Shown piece by piece: positions 16,055 through 25,496 of a stretch of DNA of 64,000 nt. Each line of letters begins with the position of its first letter. Positions within the stretch are counted from its first letter, which is position 1. A program made the position numbers and the translations under genes. The notes beneath the pieces are model-generated. The model worked only from the letters and a program-made list of their open reading frames with translations, was not told the origin of the DNA and made no database searches. Source of the DNA: Oceanococcus sp041619555 (GTDB lineage: Bacteria; Pseudomonadota; Gammaproteobacteria; Nevskiales; Oceanococcaceae); contig JBFKDQ010000009.1 of assembly GCA_041619555.1 (NCBI GenBank), positions 23,591-87,590 on the forward strand, read 5' to 3'.

Positions 16055-17920
16055 TTATACCGGCAGATCGGCGGCACGGCGTTTGCCGTACAGCGCGTTG
16101 ACCAGAATTCGGGTTCCGAAAATGGCCGTGAACATGGAAGACACGATACCGATGGACAGGGTCACCGCGAACCCCTTGATCGGCCCGGTGCCGAAAACAA
16201 ACAGAATCACCGCCGCGATCAGAGTCGTGATATTGGCGTCTGCGATGGTCACGAAAGCCTTCTCATAACCGGCGGAGATGGCTTTCTGGCTGCCGCTGCC
16301 AGCGAACAATTCTTCGCGAATGCGCTCGAAGATCAACACATTGGCGTCCACCGCCATCCCCACGGTGAGAACGATCCCAGCGATGCCCGGCAGGGTCAGC
16401 GTCGCCTGGATCGCCGAGAGCACCGCCACGATCAACACCAGATTCAACAGCAGGGCGAGATTGGCAATCAGGCCGAAAACCCGGTAGTACAGGGCCATGG
16501 ACACCACCACCGCCAGGAAGCCGACGAGGACCGCCTTGACGCCCTGATCGATGTTGTCCTGCCCCAGGCTCGGACCGATGGTGCGTTCCTCGACGATGGC
16601 AATCGGCGCGGCCAGCGCTCCCGCCCGCAACAGCAAGGACAGATCATGCGCTTCCTTGCTGCTCAAGCCGGTGGTCTGGAAACGTTTGCCGAAAACCCCG
16701 CGCACCGTGGCCACGCTGATGATCTCCTGCGTATCGATCCGTTCGCGCTCGGCCTCGCCTTGCGCGTTGTAGCTGACACGAACATCGCTTTCCTTGAACA
16801 GCACCGCCATCAGCTGACCGACGTTCTTTTCGGTATAACGGAACATGGCCTTGGCGCCCGCTCCGTTCAGGGTCACGGAGACGGCCGGGGTACCGCTTTC
16901 CTGATCGATGGTGGCGGCGGCATCAACGATCTGACTGCCGGTCGCGATCACGTCCGACTTCAGCAGAATCGGCCGCTCCGTACCGCGTTCGTAGAACAGT
17001 TCGGTATCGGGCGGCACCCGGCCCGTGCGCGCCGCCAGCGCCGCATCTTCACCCTCGGCCACCGCGCGATACTCCAGTGTCGCCGTCGCATCCAGAATCG
17101 ACTTCGCCTGCGTCGGATCCTTGACCCCGGGAAGTTGCACCAGGATGCGATCACGCCCCTGGCGCTGAACCAGCGGCTCGGCGACGCCAAGCTGATTGAC
17201 GCGATTGCGCAGGGTCGTGAGATTCTGCTTGACGGAAAAATCGATGATGCGATTGACTTCCGCCTCGGACAGCCCCGCACGCAAGGTCAAGGCGCCACCC
17301 GCCTCCGGCTCGATCATGAACTCGGTGTATTCCTTGGCCAGGACCTGGCGTGCGGCTTCCAGGGTTTCGGCATCGCGGAAGTCCAGTTCCACCTGCCCAT
17401 CCACCAGCCGTCGACCGCTGTAGCGCAGAGGTGGCTCCTGCCTCCGCAGGAACGCCGGCAGGTCCTTGGCGTACTGCTCGCTTGCGGCTTTCAAGACATA
17501 GTCGACATCGACTTCCATCAGAAAATGCACGCCGCCGCGTAAATCCAGGCCCAGTGCCATCGGCTGCCCACCAAGTTCCACCAGCCAGGCCGGCGTGCGT
17601 GGAATCATGCTCAGGGCCACGATGTAATCGTGACCCAGGGCGCGTTTCAATGCATCGGCCGCCAGCAGCTGTTCGGATTCTCGCAGCAGTCGCACTTCCA
17701 CCCGACGGTTTTCGTCAAAGCGACTTTGGAAATCCTCGATCCCTGCCCCCTTCAAGGCCCGCTCGACCCGACTGAGATCTTGCGGCGAACTGGGTTCGCC
17801 ACTGTCCAGCGAGACCAGCAAGGCCGGATCTTCGCCAAACAGATTAGGCAGAGCATAGAGTGCGCCGACCAGGATCACGAGGATCAGGGTCAGCACCTTC
17901 CACATCGGGGATGTATTCAT
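16055..17920 (-). CDS. secD: Protein-export membrane protein SecD
   Basis: 621 residues, normal for gammaproteobacterial SecD. First membrane segment at residues 8-28, the periplasmic domain with GLDLRGGVHFLMEVD and QLGVAEPLVQRQGRDRILVQ, then five C-terminal segments containing GMAVDANVLIFERIREEL and FVTIADANITTLI. SecD with SecF forms the RND-like booster of the Sec channel. It lies between yajC (80 bases upstream) and secF. Confidence 0.97.
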   Translation of the reverse strand: MNTSPMWKVLTLILVILVGALYALPNLFGEDPALLVSLDSGEPSSPQDLSRVERALKGAGIEDFQSRFDENRRVEVRLLRESEQLLAADALKRALGHDYIVALSMIPRTPAWLVELGGQPMALGLDLRGGVHFLMEVDVDYVLKAASEQYAKDLPAFLRRQEPPLRYSGRRLVDGQVELDFRDAETLEAARQVLAKEYTEFMIEPEAGGALTLRAGLSEAEVNRIIDFSVKQNLTTLRNRVNQLGVAEPLVQRQGRDRILVQLPGVKDPTQAKSILDATATLEYRAVAEGEDAALAARTGRVPPDTELFYERGTERPILLKSDVIATGSQIVDAAATIDQESGTPAVSVTLNGAGAKAMFRYTEKNVGQLMAVLFKESDVRVSYNAQGEAERERIDTQEIISVATVRGVFGKRFQTTGLSSKEAHDLSLLLRAGALAAPIAIVEERTIGPSLGQDNIDQGVKAVLVGFLAVVVSMALYYRVFGLIANLALLLNLVLIVAVLSAIQATLTLPGIAGIVLTVGMAVDANVLIFERIREELFAGSGSQKAISAGYEKAFVTIADANITTLIAAVILFVFGTGPIKGFAVTLSIGIVSSMFTAIFGTRILVNALYGKRRAADLPV

Positions 17921-18000
17921 TCGTGGGTCCGGTTCAGGTACGGCAATGCGCCACCGGGCAGCTCATCACCGCCGGCGGCATCGTCCCAAGGTGGGGGGAT

Positions 18001-18333
18001 TCAGAGCTGTTTCAAGGTGCCTTTCGGCAATACCGAGCCCAAGGCAGCCTTTTGCACCTTGACTTCGACTCCGGCAGCGATTTCCAGGGTCATGTACACC
18101 TCACCCACGTCGGTGACCTTGCCGGCCAGACCGCCGCTGGTGACCACCTCATCGCCTTTGGCTAGGCCGCCGGTCATGGCCTTGTGTTCCTTGTTCCGCT
18201 TCATTTGCGGCCGGATCAGCATGAAGTAGAACAGCACAACCAGCGCAATGAGCGGGAACAGCTGGGCGAACAGGCTCGGCTGCGCGGGCGCGCCGGCTTG
18301 CTGAGCGATAGCGGAGGAGATCAACCAGTCCAT
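18001..18333 (-). CDS. yajC: Sec translocase accessory protein YajC
   Basis: 110 residues: a single N-terminal membrane segment (LFPLIALVVLFYFMLIRPQ) and a small cytoplasmic domain with KRNKEHKAMTGGLAKGDEVVTSGGLAGKV, the hallmark of YajC. It belongs to the queA-tgt-yajC-secD-secF cluster, all on the minus strand with short gaps, suggesting co-transcription. Confidence 0.95.
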   Translation of the reverse strand: MDWLISSAIAQQAGAPAQPSLFAQLFPLIALVVLFYFMLIRPQMKRNKEHKAMTGGLAKGDEVVTSGGLAGKVTDVGEVYMTLEIAAGVEVKVQKAALGSVLPKGTLKQL

Positions 18334-18363
18334 AGTGATTTACGTGTCGGCAAAAGGCGCGGA

Positions 18364-19464
18364 TTATGCCATGAATCGAGCCTTGAACTCGGCATGAAAT
18401 GCGCTGAAACGCTGTTCTTCGATGGCCTGTCGGATCTGCGCCATCAGATTCAGGTAGTAATGCAGGTTGTGCAGGGTGTTCAGACGCGCCCCGAGAATTT
18501 CGCCGCAGCGCTGCAGATGATGCAGATAAGCGCGGCTGTAATTTCGGCAGGTGGCGCACGCGCAGGCCGGGTCCAGCGGTCCGGTATCGGTGCGGTGGCG
18601 GGCGTTGCGAATGCGGATCACGCCTTCGCTGGTGAACAGATGTCCGTTGCGTGCGTTGCGCGTGGGCATCACGCAGTCGAACATGTCGACTCCGCGCGCC
18701 ACCGCCTCGACGATATCCAGCGGTGTGCCGACGCCCATCAGATAGCGCGGCGCCTGCGCCGGCATCTTGTCGGCCAGGCCATCGAGCACCCGGATTCGCT
18801 CGGCTTCCGGCTCGCCCACCGACAAGCCGCCGATGGCATAACCATCAAACCCGATCGCGGTCAGGGCGGCGAGGGATTTCTCCCGCAGTGCCGGATACAT
18901 GCCCCCTTGCACGATACCGAACAGCGCCCCGCCCCTGCCGCCGTGCTCGCGCGCACAACGCTCCGCCCAGCGCGCCGACAGTTCCATGGACACGCGCGCC
19001 TGCGCCTCGCTGGCCGGATACGGGGTGCACTCATCGAACTGCATGATGATGTCGGCGCCGAGATCCTGCTGGATCTGAATCGAAATTTCCGGACTGAGGA
19101 ACACCTTGTCGCCATTGATCGGCGACCGGAAATGCACGCCGTCTTCGCCGAGCTTGCGCAACTCCGCCAGACTCCAGACCTGAAAACCACCGGAGTCGGT
19201 CAGGATCGGGCCTGACCAGTGCATGAAATCATGCAGATCGCCATGCGCCTTGACAATCTCGGTGCCAGGCCGCAACCACAGATGAAAGGTATTGCCCAGA
19301 ATGATGCTCGCACCGATCTCGCGCAATTCCTCGGGCGTCATCGCCTTGACCGTGCCATAGGTGCCGACCGGCATGAAGATCGGCGTTTCCACCACGCCGC
19401 GCGCGAAGGTGAGGCGGCCACGCCGGGCGCCTGCGTGCTGCTCCAGCAATTCAAATTGCATCAT
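18364..19464 (-). CDS. tgt: tRNA-guanine transglycosylase
   Basis: 366 residues. Exchanges guanine-34 for preQ1 in tRNAs with GUN anticodons. The active-site blocks are seen: TDSGGFQ, GGLSVGEP, the nucleophile region FDCVMPTRNARNG and the zinc site CACATC followed by His (YLHHL). The ATG at 19464 overlaps the queA stop (ATGA); the open frame extends 15 bases further back but that start is inside queA. Works just before QueA in queuosine synthesis. Confidence 0.97.
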   Translation of the reverse strand: MMQFELLEQHAGARRGRLTFARGVVETPIFMPVGTYGTVKAMTPEELREIGASIILGNTFHLWLRPGTEIVKAHGDLHDFMHWSGPILTDSGGFQVWSLAELRKLGEDGVHFRSPINGDKVFLSPEISIQIQQDLGADIIMQFDECTPYPASEAQARVSMELSARWAERCAREHGGRGGALFGIVQGGMYPALREKSLAALTAIGFDGYAIGGLSVGEPEAERIRVLDGLADKMPAQAPRYLMGVGTPLDIVEAVARGVDMFDCVMPTRNARNGHLFTSEGVIRIRNARHRTDTGPLDPACACATCRNYSRAYLHHLQRCGEILGARLNTLHNLHYYLNLMAQIRQAIEEQRFSAFHAEFKARFMA

Positions 19465-20519
19465 TGACGCTCCAGCCACATCGCATCCCCGTAACTGAAA
19501 AAACGATAGCCCTCGGCCACCGCCTGCCGATACGCCTGCATCACCGCCTCATGGCCGGCAAAGGCACAGACCAGCATCAGCAAGGTGGACTCCGGCAGAT
19601 GAAAATTGGTCAGTAAGGCATCCACCACCTTGAAATCGTAACCGGGCGTGATGAACAGGCGACTTTCGCCGGCAAACGGCTCGACTTCACCGCCTGCCGC
19701 CGCCGTTTCCAGCGCCCGCACCACGGTGGTGCCCACCGCGATGATCCGCCCTCCCCGCGCCCGGGTTGCATGAATACGCGCCACCACATCGGCGCTTACG
19801 CTCAGACGCTCGGCATGCATCTGGTGCGCCGACACATCCTCCACCCGCATCGGCTGAAACGTCCCGGCGCCCACATGCAGGGTCACGAAAGTCTGCTCCA
19901 CTCCACGCCCGGCCAGGGCCGCCAACAAGTCTTCATCGAAATGCAGGCCGGCCGTCGGCGCCGCCACCGCACCCGGCTCACGCGCGAAGACCGTCTGGTA
20001 GCGGGTCTCATCCGCGGCCACGGGCGTGCGGTGGATATACGGAGGCAATGGCACCTCGCCATGGGTCTGCAGCAGGCTCCACCAGTCACCCTCGGCCAGT
20101 TCCAGGCGAAACAACTGCTCCTGACGTTCGAGCACTTCAATGGCCCGTCCCCCCACGTGCAGAATGCTGCCTGGCCTGGGTGTCTTGCTCGCCCGCAGAA
20201 AGGCCCAGACCTGACGCTCATCCAGCACCCGCTCCAGCATGATTTCCACCGCACCGCCGGTGCTCTTGCGCCCGTGCAGGCGGGCTGGAATCACGCGGGT
20301 ATCATTGAACACCATCAGATCGCCAGGCCGCACCAGATCCAGCACATCCACGATCCGGCCATGCCGCAGGCCCGCCTCGCGCAGCGCCAGAAGTCGCGCA
20401 GCCGTGCGTTCGGCCAAAGGCTGCTGGGCGATCAGTTCCGGCGGCAATTCGAAATGAAAGTCACTGCGCTTCACAGTCGCTGGGCCTCGAAAATCTTCAT
20501 CGACAGGGTGTTTCTTCAT
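19461..20519 (-). CDS. queA: S-adenosylmethionine:tRNA ribosyltransferase-isomerase
   Basis: 352 residues. Forms epoxyqueuosine on tRNA after Tgt. Conserved blocks include FELPPELIAQQPL, PGDLMVFNDTRVIPARL, EVPLPPYIHR, APTAGLHFDEDLL, THVGAGTFQP-like LHVGAGTFQPM and LLTNFHLPESTLLMLV. A GTG at 20474 (VKRSDFHFELP) aligns better with the E. coli start and has GAGG upstream, so the first 15 residues may not be translated. First gene of the queA-tgt-yajC-secDF group; tRNA-Leu is divergent from it. Confidence 0.96.
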   Translation of the reverse strand: MKKHPVDEDFRGPATVKRSDFHFELPPELIAQQPLAERTAARLLALREAGLRHGRIVDVLDLVRPGDLMVFNDTRVIPARLHGRKSTGGAVEIMLERVLDERQVWAFLRASKTPRPGSILHVGGRAIEVLERQEQLFRLELAEGDWWSLLQTHGEVPLPPYIHRTPVAADETRYQTVFAREPGAVAAPTAGLHFDEDLLAALAGRGVEQTFVTLHVGAGTFQPMRVEDVSAHQMHAERLSVSADVVARIHATRARGGRIIAVGTTVVRALETAAAGGEVEPFAGESRLFITPGYDFKVVDALLTNFHLPESTLLMLVCAFAGHEAVMQAYRQAVAEGYRFFSYGDAMWLERQ

Positions 20520-20579
20520 GAGCGGCCGCGAATTCTAGCTTTTTCTGCCCGGACGCTACCGTCGAAGTACACATCTGGC

Positions 20580-20585
20580 TATAAT
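20580..20585 (+). promoter_or_regulatory. -10 box of the tRNA-Leu promoter
   Basis: A perfect TATAAT lies 26 bases before the tRNA. No good -35 is seen at 16-18 bases. Confidence 0.55.
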
Positions 20586-20611
20586 CCGCGCCTCGCAATG
20601 AGCGACTTCGT

Positions 20612-20698
20612 GCCGAAGTGGCGGAATTGGTAGACGCGCCGGATTCAAAATCCGGTTCTGGCAACAGAGTGCGAGTTCGATTCTCGCCTTCGGCACCA
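20612..20698 (+). tRNA. tRNA-Leu (anticodon CAA)
   Basis: 87 bases with an encoded CCA. The acceptor stem GCCGAAG pairs with CTTCGGC; the D arm reads TGGCGGAATTGGTAGACGC; the anticodon loop TTCAAAA gives CAA, decoding TTG; a long variable arm (class II) and the T loop GTTCGATTC are present. Single gene, no other tRNA near. Confidence 0.97.
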
Positions 20699-20895
20699 TT
20701 TGCACACCCGGTTTCCGGTGGACGACGAAAGCCGGTGCACGGAACCGGATCCAACGGCGATCCGCCATGGCGCCGGTGGTCAGCTGGCGTTCCGAATCGC
20801 GCCCTGTGCACCGACGCTAAGTCACTGTCTGTTGGCCACATTCCACGTGTTGCGGTAGATTGGACCGAAAAGATCTTAGCCGGTCGGGAGCCTTA

Positions 20896-22452
20896 ATGAA
20901 TTCACCAGCCTTTGGTCCAGCGTGTCTGGCCATCCTTGTTGCCTTGTTCTCGTCTTTCGCCGTGCAGGCCGAGCCCCTGAGTGTGGCCGATCGCATCAAC
21001 CAGGCCGAGTCCAGAGCGACCGCGCTCAAAGCACAGAATCAGCAGCTCCAGCAGACGGTGGAATCCCAGGCGGCCGCACTCAGGCGACTGGATCAGATGA
21101 CCCTAGAGGCACAGACCAAGCTGCAGGCCGAGCGAGACCGCGCGACCTCGCTCAAGCAGGCGCTTGCCGAAACCCAGTTGCAACTGGAGCAGTCTCGCAG
21201 TTCCGGCCAGAAAGCCCTGGCGAACCGTGACGCCAAGCTACAGGCCTGCATCGTCGCCTCAGAATCGGGTGCGGCCACGCTCAACACCATGAACTCGACG
21301 ATCATGGAGTTGCGCCAGCAGCTCGCACTCCATTCCGCCTCGTCGAACCGACTGCAACAGTACGAGGCCGATTTGGCATCCTGCCAACGCAAGAACGCAG
21401 CGCAGACGGCCGAGCTGCAAGCCCGAGCGAGCCAGCTCACCGCCCTGCAGGGCGAGAATGCACAGCTTGGCAGGAAATTGGCGCAGCAACAGAGCAGCAA
21501 CCGTGAGCGGGACAACGTTCTGGCCGCGCAGAGCGAAGCCCTGCAGGTCGAACTCCGCCGCGCCAGAGGCATTCAGGAACAGAAACAGGCCGACATCGAT
21601 CGGATGCAGTCACAGCTTGCCCATCTGATGGAACGCAACCGCAGCCTGCAGCAACAGCTTGCCAACTCAAGTTCATTGGAGGAGGTCGGCGCCCTGCAGA
21701 GGCAGCTGAATCAGCTCAGCAACTCTAACCAGATCTTGCAGCAACAGCTTGCTGATGCCAGATCACCACAGGAATTTGATGCCCTGCAGACACAGCTGGA
21801 CGAACTGAGCGCCGCCCACCAGCAGGCCATCCAGACCTGCCAGAAGCAACTGAAGGACTCGACACCCAACAGCGAAATCCGCGCATTGCAGTCGCAGAAC
21901 CTGAGGATGAAGAAGGACTACGACGAAGCTCTGCTAGCCCTGCAGAACTGCGACGCGTTGTACGCCGAAGCGCAGCAGCAAGCCGTCCGTCCGGACCGGG
22001 CTGCGGCGGGGCGCGAATGCGAGGACAAGCTTACCCGCGTGCAGACCGAAGCCGATCAGGCGAAAGCCGGCCTGATCAAAGCCAATGAACAGATCAGAAA
22101 TCTGCAGCAACGCAGTGCGCAGGCGGTTCCGTCTACCAGCGAAAAAGAAGAGCTGTCCCGACTGCGCCTGGCCCTGGAACAGGCCAGGGCACAGATCCGT
22201 CAGGCGAACCAGGAACTCGAGACCCAGCGGGCGACAACGACATCCTCAGCAAGCCAGGCCACCGAACTTGCCCGTCTGCAGAGCGAATTGAGCCACGCCC
22301 AGGCCAAGCTCCGCGAGGCCAGCGCCAATCTGGAATCCGAATTGCGCACCGAACGCGCGATGCATGCGCTCGCCGAAGCCGATCTGGAAGCGGCTTTGGG
22401 ATCGGAAATCAAGGACCTGCAATCCGCATTGCGCGCCTGTCAGGCGCGCTGA
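20896..22452 (+). CDS. Exported coiled-coil protein of unknown function
   Basis: 518 residues. The ATG at 20896 has GGGAG upstream and begins a signal peptide (cleavage likely after SFAVQA). Nearly all the rest (residues 30-518) is a Gln/Ala/Leu-rich heptad coiled coil, with six scattered Cys and a 30-residue tandem repeat in the middle (LQQQLA...ALQ-QL--LS). I do not recognise the family; a structural or scaffold role in the periplasm is only a guess. It follows the tRNA by about 200 bases that contain no other gene, and is followed by a hairpin and the HDOD gene. Confidence 0.7.
   Translation: MNSPAFGPACLAILVALFSSFAVQAEPLSVADRINQAESRATALKAQNQQLQQTVESQAAALRRLDQMTLEAQTKLQAERDRATSLKQALAETQLQLEQSRSSGQKALANRDAKLQACIVASESGAATLNTMNSTIMELRQQLALHSASSNRLQQYEADLASCQRKNAAQTAELQARASQLTALQGENAQLGRKLAQQQSSNRERDNVLAAQSEALQVELRRARGIQEQKQADIDRMQSQLAHLMERNRSLQQQLANSSSLEEVGALQRQLNQLSNSNQILQQQLADARSPQEFDALQTQLDELSAAHQQAIQTCQKQLKDSTPNSEIRALQSQNLRMKKDYDEALLALQNCDALYAEAQQQAVRPDRAAAGRECEDKLTRVQTEADQAKAGLIKANEQIRNLQQRSAQAVPSTSEKEELSRLRLALEQARAQIRQANQELETQRATTTSSASQATELARLQSELSHAQAKLREASANLESELRTERAMHALAEADLEAALGSEIKDLQSALRACQAR
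21640..21819 (+). repeat. 30-residue tandem repeat in the coiled-coil gene
   Basis: Two adjacent 90-base units encode similar 30-residue segments (LQQQLAN...GALQRQLNQLSNSN and LQQQLAD...DALQTQLDELSAAH), which suggests growth of the coil by duplication. Confidence 0.6.
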
Positions 22453-22471
22453 GCCCGAGCTTTCAGCGAAG

Positions 22472-22490
22472 CGGGCGCGCCAGGCGCCCG
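22472..22490 (+). terminator. Hairpin after the coiled-coil gene
   Basis: Arms CGGGCGC and GCGCCCG with loop GCCAG, followed by TCTT, lie 20 bases past the stop. A short T run makes it a possible terminator. A TTGACA at 22493-22498 just behind it may be the -35 of the HDOD gene. Confidence 0.45.
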
Positions 22491-22558
22491 TCTTGACACC
22501 GGCTTCACATCCGCCTGAGCAGACTTCAAGGAATTGAATTCTGAGCGGGAGGGTGTCG

Positions 22559-24307
22559 GTGCAGCAGGAACTGACTGCGGAACAGTTCGGGCTCGAACCC
22601 GCCTATAAATTGACCTATCGAGGCATCGCCGCCGATGCCGATCTGGACAAGCTCAATCCGCTGTTCTGTCGACTGCTGCAACTGGCGCCGGAACAGGCCG
22701 CTACGGTGCTGAAATCGCCGCCTCTGCACCTGGCCTTTCGCCCGGATCGGGAGCGCTTGCGCGCGCTGCAACTGGGCCTCGCTAAGCTTGGCTGCATCAG
22801 CAGCATCGAGACCGCCTGGCGCTATCGCGACTGGACCCTGGACGAGGAACTTCTGCATCGCCTGGAGCCGACACCCAGCCGTCCGCAGCAGGATGTCGCC
22901 TTTGCACTGATCCGCATCCATCCGGCGCCCGGCTTCGCGCGGCTCGCCAGGCTGATCAGGCAGTTCCAGGACGGTGACAGTCACATTCTCAACAGCGCTG
23001 AGATCCTGATCGAGCGCAACAGCCAGATCGATACCGGAGTCGGCCACTGGTTGCGCGACATTCACCGACGCGTGGAAAAACAGATTAAGGGAGAGAACAT
23101 TGAAGTGAGGCTGGAAAGCGCCTTCGCGTTGGTGCCCGAAGACGGCAACCAGGCTCAGGACATCCTGAAGATCCTGGAAAAACGCGCCAAGCATCCACCG
23201 ATCGACCAAAGTGGCGCCAGCATCGCACAGCTGGCGGCCCGACCGATCGCCGGCCGCGCCTGGCACACCTTGCTGGCTCAAGGCCGCGAGAATTTACAGC
23301 ACAGCGAACTGCCAGAGGCGGTCCGCCAAACCATCCTCGACCAATGGCCCTTGCAGGACAAGCTGACTGAAGCGGTGGACCCGGCCGAAGCTTCCGCGGA
23401 TCTGGCCCGACTCATCCGGCGCTTTGCCCGCGACCAGCAGCACCGCGATGATCATCGCGACACCCTGCTGCAGGAATTCATCGAACTCGATCGCCTGCCC
23501 AGCCTGCCCGCGGTCGCAATGAAGGCCTATCAGATGGCCCAATCGGCCGATGTCGATGCCGAGGAACTGTCGCGCACGGTGGAACAGGATCCGAGTCTCA
23601 GCACCCGGCTACTGACGGTGGTCAATTCACCCTACTTCGGCCTGCGCGCCCGGGTCGATTCCATCACCCATGCGTTGGTCATCCTCGGCCGCGAAGAACT
23701 CGCCCATCTGGCTCTGCTGCTGAGCAGCGAAGCGGTGTTTCGCGGCCTGAGCAATGCGGCCGGACAGGCCCTCTGGCAACACTCGGCCAGGACCGCCGAG
23801 CTTGCACGCGCGCTGGCCCGCATGAGCCGGCGCTTCGAGCCGTCCTCTTCCTATACCGCGGCCCTGCTGCACGATGTGGGCAAGATCTTCCTGCTCAGTT
23901 TCGCGCCCAGGCAGCTGCGCAAGATCGAACAGCTGGGCGAGCGCTACGGTCTACCCGACTATGAATTCGAACGCGAATGGTTCGCCCACGACCACGCCAC
24001 CCTGGGCGCCGCCATGCTACGGCGCTGGGGGCTGCCGGCAAATCTGTGCGAAGCGGTCGAACAGCACCACGGCCCCCTGCCCGGTCAGCCGGGCCCCACA
24101 CCGGAGGCCGCCCTGGTCGCGCTGGCCGACCACATCGCCCACCGCCTGGAACAGTCGAATGGCTGGGCGGATGGAACCCGCTTGCGACGCTGCCAGTTGC
24201 GCGCCTTGCAACCCGACTTCGGCGTTCTCGACATGGCCACCATTGATCTGCTCGCCGAAGAACTGCGCCCGCAGATCAAACAGCTCAACCAGCCCCTGCT
24301 GAGCTGA
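22559..24307 (+). CDS. HDOD-domain signalling protein with a degenerate GGDEF-like domain
   Basis: About 582 residues. The GTG at 22559 is preferred because GGGAGG sits 6 bases before it; another GTG at 22553 touches that site. Residues 15-90 form a small alpha/beta domain (LTYRGIAADADLDKLNPLF...) seen in front of various signalling proteins. Residues 110-215 look like a worn GGDEF domain: the order of strands and the late FALVPEDGNQAQDILKILEKR segment fit, but no GGDEF motif remains. Residues 300-560 are an HDOD domain (PSLPAVAMKAYQ, VNSPYFGLRA, LLHDVGKI, EWFAHDHATLGAAMLRRWGLP). HDOD proteins act in signalling and regulation, often around c-di-GMP. No membrane segment. Confidence 0.8.
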   Translation: MQQELTAEQFGLEPAYKLTYRGIAADADLDKLNPLFCRLLQLAPEQAATVLKSPPLHLAFRPDRERLRALQLGLAKLGCISSIETAWRYRDWTLDEELLHRLEPTPSRPQQDVAFALIRIHPAPGFARLARLIRQFQDGDSHILNSAEILIERNSQIDTGVGHWLRDIHRRVEKQIKGENIEVRLESAFALVPEDGNQAQDILKILEKRAKHPPIDQSGASIAQLAARPIAGRAWHTLLAQGRENLQHSELPEAVRQTILDQWPLQDKLTEAVDPAEASADLARLIRRFARDQQHRDDHRDTLLQEFIELDRLPSLPAVAMKAYQMAQSADVDAEELSRTVEQDPSLSTRLLTVVNSPYFGLRARVDSITHALVILGREELAHLALLLSSEAVFRGLSNAAGQALWQHSARTAELARALARMSRRFEPSSSYTAALLHDVGKIFLLSFAPRQLRKIEQLGERYGLPDYEFEREWFAHDHATLGAAMLRRWGLPANLCEAVEQHHGPLPGQPGPTPEAALVALADHIAHRLEQSNGWADGTRLRRCQLRALQPDFGVLDMATIDLLAEELRPQIKQLNQPLLS

Positions 24308-24330
24308 GCCCTGCCTGCCCCGACCGACGC

Positions 24331-25356
24331 CTAGTCCGGCGCCCAATCTGACTTGAGCACTACACGATAGCGTGCGCGACCAGCCCGCAGGTGCTCGATG
24401 GCCTCATTGACCGAACTCATGGCGAATTCGTTCACCCATGGCGCGATCCCATGGCGAGCGCAGAAAGCCAGCATCTTGGCCACGGTGGCCGGCCGCGCCA
24501 TCGGCGAGCCGGACACGCTTTTCTGCCCACCGATCAAACCGAATGCCGCCAGCTGCACCGGTTCGAGCACTGCTCCGACAAAATGCAGTCGCCCCTTCGG
24601 CGCCAGCGCCTGTACATAGGCCATCCAGTCCAGCGCCACATTGACGGTCACCAGCACGAAGTCATAACGCCCGGCCTCGGCCTTCAGGGAGCCCTTGTCG
24701 CGGCTGTTAACGATGCGATGGGCGCCCAGACGCCGCGCCTCCTCCGCCTTCGCCTCGCTGGACGTGAATGCGGTGACTTCGCAGCCCCAGGCTTTGAGGA
24801 ACTGCACGGCAAGGTGTCCCAATCCACCAATCCCCACCACACCCACGCGGTCGGTGGGACGCACATCAAATTCCTGGATCGGACTGAACACGGTCGCGCC
24901 GCCGCAGAACAGCGGCCCGGCCGCCGCCGGATCGATGGCTTCGGGCAGGGGTTCGGCCCACAGCCAGTGCGCGCGCACACGTTCGGCAAAGCCTCCGGGG
25001 CGACCGACAATGGTCTCCTGAGTCCGGCCACACAGATGCTGCTGGCCCGCAATGCAGGGCGCACAGCAGTTGCAGCTGCCCACGAACCAGCCGATACCGA
25101 CCCGGTCACCGACCTTTACCCGCTGCGCCCGGGCACCACAGGCGACCACGCGCCCGACAATTTCGTGACCGGGCACCAGCGGATAGCTGCTACGGCCCCA
25201 CTCGTTATCCAGCATGGACAAATCTGAATGGCAGATGCCGCAATACTCCACCGCGACCTCGACCCACTCGTCAGCCAGGGCGCCCCAGGAAAACTCATGC
25301 GCGTGCAACGGGCCGCCGGCTTCATGCGCCGCCCAGGCCCGGATTTTCTCGTCCAT
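24331..25356 (-). CDS. Zinc-dependent alcohol dehydrogenase (cinnamyl-alcohol-dehydrogenase-like)
   Basis: 341 residues of the MDR superfamily. Catalytic zinc site CGICHSDLS and GHEIVG; structural zinc Cys cluster around GSCNCCAPCIAGQQHLC; Rossmann motif GIGGLGHLAVQFLKAWG. The pattern matches the YahK/CAD group that reduces aldehydes with NADPH. The ATG at 25356 has GGAAGAA upstream. It is divergent from the tyrosine-degradation operon; any link is unknown. Confidence 0.88.
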   Translation of the reverse strand: MDEKIRAWAAHEAGGPLHAHEFSWGALADEWVEVAVEYCGICHSDLSMLDNEWGRSSYPLVPGHEIVGRVVACGARAQRVKVGDRVGIGWFVGSCNCCAPCIAGQQHLCGRTQETIVGRPGGFAERVRAHWLWAEPLPEAIDPAAAGPLFCGGATVFSPIQEFDVRPTDRVGVVGIGGLGHLAVQFLKAWGCEVTAFTSSEAKAEEARRLGAHRIVNSRDKGSLKAEAGRYDFVLVTVNVALDWMAYVQALAPKGRLHFVGAVLEPVQLAAFGLIGGQKSVSGSPMARPATVAKMLAFCARHGIAPWVNEFAMSSVNEAIEHLRAGRARYRVVLKSDWAPD

Positions 25357-25431
25357 GCTTTCTTCCCGTTCCATTTCCAGCCCTCACTGTGGCCGAGTCC
25401 GGTCTTTCCATCAAGGGGGGCAATATGTACT

Positions 25432-25445
25432 ATACATTTATGTAT
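25432..25445. promoter_or_regulatory. Palindrome in the promoter region of the tyrosine operon
   Basis: ATACAT-TT-ATGTAT is a perfect 14-bp palindrome in an AT-rich patch 52 bases before hpd, in otherwise GC-rich DNA. It is a likely operator for the catabolic operon; the regulator is not in the window. Confidence 0.55.
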
Positions 25446-25496
25446 TTACCGGGCTAGGGACTAGTCTTGGTACCCAAGAAAAACAGGAGACGCACT

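Noticed and set aside
16055..17542. Long plus-strand frame opposite secD
   Set aside because: Shadow frame; His/Arg/Gln-rich and without a ribosome site.
20699..20895. Second tRNA or attachment-site repeat behind tRNA-Leu
   Set aside because: No second cloverleaf and no direct repeat of the tRNA 3' end; no integrase in the window.
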